Of a stretch of DNA of 23,014 nucleotides, positions 21,167 to 23,014 are shown in pieces; position 1 is the first letter of the stretch; each line of letters begins with the position of its first letter. This stretch comes from DASVLX01 sp035552275 (GTDB lineage Bacteria; Actinomycetota; Actinomycetes; Mycobacteriales; Pseudonocardiaceae): the NCBI GenBank assembly GCA_035552275.1, contig DASZLR010000041.1, positions 1 through 23,014 on the forward strand, written 5' to 3'. The translations under genes and the position numbers were made by a program. The notes below the pieces were generated by a model. That model was not told the origin of the DNA, did no database searches, and saw only the letters and a list, made by a program, of their open reading frames with translations.

Positions 21167-21197
21167 TTGACAAGCCCGTGCATAGCGCTGCTCTAAC
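21167..21197 (+). promoter_or_regulatory. Promoter of the penicillin-binding protein gene
   Basis: A perfect -35 hexamer TTGACA (21167-21172) is followed by weak -10 candidates: GCTCTA (17-bp spacer) or TCTAAC (21192-21197, 19-bp spacer). The predicted transcription start falls at about the GTG at 21201. Confidence 0.5.
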
Positions 21198-21200
21198 CGG

Positions 21201-23014
21201 GTGACGCGTACCCTTTCCGTTGTGCGTGTTCCTGGTGCGGTGATCCGGTTCCTCTGCCTGTGTGGCCTGGCTGGCGTGCTTCTCGCCGGCGTCATGTCGC
21301 CCGTCGCTCTCGGTGTTGGGGCACTGTCCAATCAGGTCGGTGACTCGGTGAACAGCATCTCGGCGAGTTTGGCCAGCACCCAGGTGCCTTTGGTGACGAC
21401 GGTCACGGACAAGAACGGCGCGCCGATCGCCTACATCTTCGATCAGTACCGGCTGCCGGAAGCCGCGTCACAGATCGACGTGGCGATGAAGGCGGCCCTG
21501 GTGTCCGTCGAGGACCGACGCTTCTACCAGGACTCCGGCATCGACCTGAAGGCCACGCTGCGCGCGGCGCTGTCCAACAGTTCGGGCGGCAGCACCCAGG
21601 GCGCGTCCACGATCACCCAGCAGTACGTGAAGAACTACCTGATCAACGTCGTCGACCGGAACGACAAGTCCGCCCAGGACGCGGACCAGGCGCAGACTCT
21701 GGCGCGCAAGCTGCGCGACGCGAAGATCGCCATGCAGCTAGAGCAGACCATGTCGAAGGACGACATTCTCACCGGATATCTCAACGTGGTGGCGTTCGGC
21801 GCCCGGGTTTTCGGCGTCGGCGCCGCGGCTGAAGCGTTTTTCGGCACCACCCCGGACAAACTGTCCGTGCCGCAAGCCGCGCTGCTCGCCGGAATGGTCA
21901 ACAACCCGCTGTCCTACGACCCGTACAAGCACCCGGCAGCGGCGTTGGCCCGACGCAACGACGTGATCGACAAAATGGTGCAGAACAACGCGATGTCCGC
22001 GAAGGACGGTGCGGCCGCGAAGACGACGCCGTTGGGCGTGCTACCGGGCGGCCCGGTCATTCCGTCCAGCACCTGCTACGGCGCGGCCGACGACGCCGGT
22101 TTCTTCTGCGACTACGCGCTGCAGTATCTGCAGCAGGCCGGTTTCACCCCGGACCAACTCGAGACCGGCGGCTACACGATCCGGACCACAATGGACCCGA
22201 CGATCAGCCGGATCGCCAAGAACGCGGCGAACAGTCAGGTGCCGACCACAGCGAACGGTGTCGCCAACCCGTTCGTCATCATCCAACCCGGCTCGACGGC
22301 GCACAATGTCTTGGCGATGGTGTCGAACCGGAACTACGGCACCGGAGCGAGCGTCGGCGACGTTTCCTCGAATGTGATCTCGGAAGTCAGCGATCCATTC
22401 GGCGCCGGCTCGACATTCAAACTGTTCACCACAGCGGCGGCATTCGAGAATGGTACGATCGGCATCAATGACTCAATGCCGAACCCCAAGTCTTCCTGTT
22501 TCGTCCTGCCCACTATGGACCCCCGATACAATCACTGTTCGAGCGTGACCAACGACGACTCCACGAACCCGGACCCGATTTCCCTGCGCGAAGCCCTCGC
22601 TATCTCGCCGAACACCGCGTTCGTCGGCCTGGAAATCAAGACCAGTATGAACCCGGTACTGCAGATGGCCTATCGACTGGGCCTGCGTAACAGCATGCAG
22701 GCCAACATCTACGGCACCGACCCGACCAGCCCGGCCAACCAGGCACGTGGCGGCGACTTTGCCGTCAACCAGCTGACGCACTTCCAGAGCCGGTTCTCGT
22801 TCACCCTGGGAGTGGCCGCGCTCTCGCCGCTGGAGATGGCCAACGTGGGCACCACCATCGCCAGCGGCGGCGTCTGGTGTCCGCCGAACCCGATCACGTC
22901 GGTGACCGATCGCTACGGCCAGCCGGTCACCTTCCCGCAGCAGGCATGCCAGCAGGTCGTGCCACCGGCGCTGGCCAACACGCTGATGAGCGGGATGGGC
23001 CAGGACACCACCGG
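21201..23014 (+). CDS. Class A penicillin-binding protein, PonA2-like (3' end outside window)
   Basis: The first 604 codons of a bifunctional cell-wall synthase. A short N-terminus and one transmembrane helix (about 14-38) are followed by the GT51 glycosyltransferase domain. It has the catalytic E104 in EDRRFYQDSGID, QGASTITQQYVKN (133-145) and ARKLRDAKIAMQLEQTMSKDDILTGYLN. The His of the usual EDxxFxxHxG motif is Asp (D111). The transpeptidase domain has the active serine S404 in GSTFK (S404-K407) and SPN (469-471). The KTG motif and any PASTA domain would lie past the window end. Its place divergent from whiB4 matches ponA2 (Rv3682). The start GTG 21201 lacks a ribosome binding site and suits a leaderless mRNA; GTG 21222 is an alternative. 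Confidence 0.92.
   Translation, partial: MTRTLSVVRVPGAVIRFLCLCGLAGVLLAGVMSPVALGVGALSNQVGDSVNSISASLASTQVPLVTTVTDKNGAPIAYIFDQYRLPEAASQIDVAMKAALVSVEDRRFYQDSGIDLKATLRAALSNSSGGSTQGASTITQQYVKNYLINVVDRNDKSAQDADQAQTLARKLRDAKIAMQLEQTMSKDDILTGYLNVVAFGARVFGVGAAAEAFFGTTPDKLSVPQAALLAGMVNNPLSYDPYKHPAAALARRNDVIDKMVQNNAMSAKDGAAAKTTPLGVLPGGPVIPSSTCYGAADDAGFFCDYALQYLQQAGFTPDQLETGGYTIRTTMDPTISRIAKNAANSQVPTTANGVANPFVIIQPGSTAHNVLAMVSNRNYGTGASVGDVSSNVISEVSDPFGAGSTFKLFTTAAAFENGTIGINDSMPNPKSSCFVLPTMDPRYNHCSSVTNDDSTNPDPISLREALAISPNTAFVGLEIKTSMNPVLQMAYRLGLRNSMQANIYGTDPTSPANQARGGDFAVNQLTHFQSRFSFTLGVAALSPLEMANVGTTIASGGVWCPPNPITSVTDRYGQPVTFPQQACQQVVPPALANTLMSGMGQDTT

Overview
The window comes from the chromosome of a high-GC actinobacterium (Actinomycetota). 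The evidence is the GC-rich third codon positions, frequent GTG starts, several apparently leaderless genes, and markers such as WhiB, a Crp of 224 residues, the membrane protease MarP and paired ArsA-type ATPases. Gene order closely follows the Mycobacterium tuberculosis block Rv3667 (acs) to Rv3682 (ponA2), from memory of that genome. Extra genes are inserted and the protein details differ, so this is probably a non-mycobacterial relative (Pseudonocardiales-like or a neighbouring order); the genus cannot be read from the sequence.

Layout. (a) 1-1464: a small DUF3800-like protein and a degenerate Fic-domain protein converge on a tandem pair of hairpin repeats. (b) 1465-4568: an acetate module, with a GPR1/FUN34/YaaH-family acetate transporter followed by acetyl-CoA synthetase. 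A palindromic Crp/GlxR-type operator lies upstream and a perfect 14-bp hairpin closes the module. (c) 4646-6769: a basic, coiled-coil protein of unknown function with its own hairpin terminator, then a holin-like two-TM protein and an EphE-like alpha/beta hydrolase. (d) 6802-10221, minus strand: nth, a TlpA-like thioredoxin, a CoA-pyrophosphatase-type Nudix and marP, each joined by a 4-bp overlap. (e) 10364-11500: a small membrane protein and crp. (f) 11501-11944: a 444-bp non-coding stretch full of inverted repeats, including a 26-bp imperfect hairpin. (g) 11945-14744: a second-type sliding clamp (DnaN paralogue) converging on a Nudix/MBL pair. (h) 14982-18334, minus strand: DUF4177, RidA and two mutually homologous uncharacterised proteins, one with a very long Pro/Gln/Asn-rich tail. 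(i) 18429-23014: two ArsA/Get3-like ATPases, whiB (WhiB4-like) and the 5' part of a class A penicillin-binding protein (PonA2-like), cut by the window end.

The genes combine carbon entry (acetate uptake and activation) with its likely cAMP-Crp regulator, envelope and acid-stress functions (MarP, PonA2, holin-like, thioredoxin), nucleotide and DNA housekeeping (Nth, Nudix proteins, sliding clamp) and redox sensing (WhiB). The least explained parts are the paralogous pair at 14982-17587, the DnaN paralogue, the Fic pseudo-enzyme and the hairpin-rich non-coding segments. No CRISPR array, insertion sequence, prophage, rRNA or tRNA was seen.
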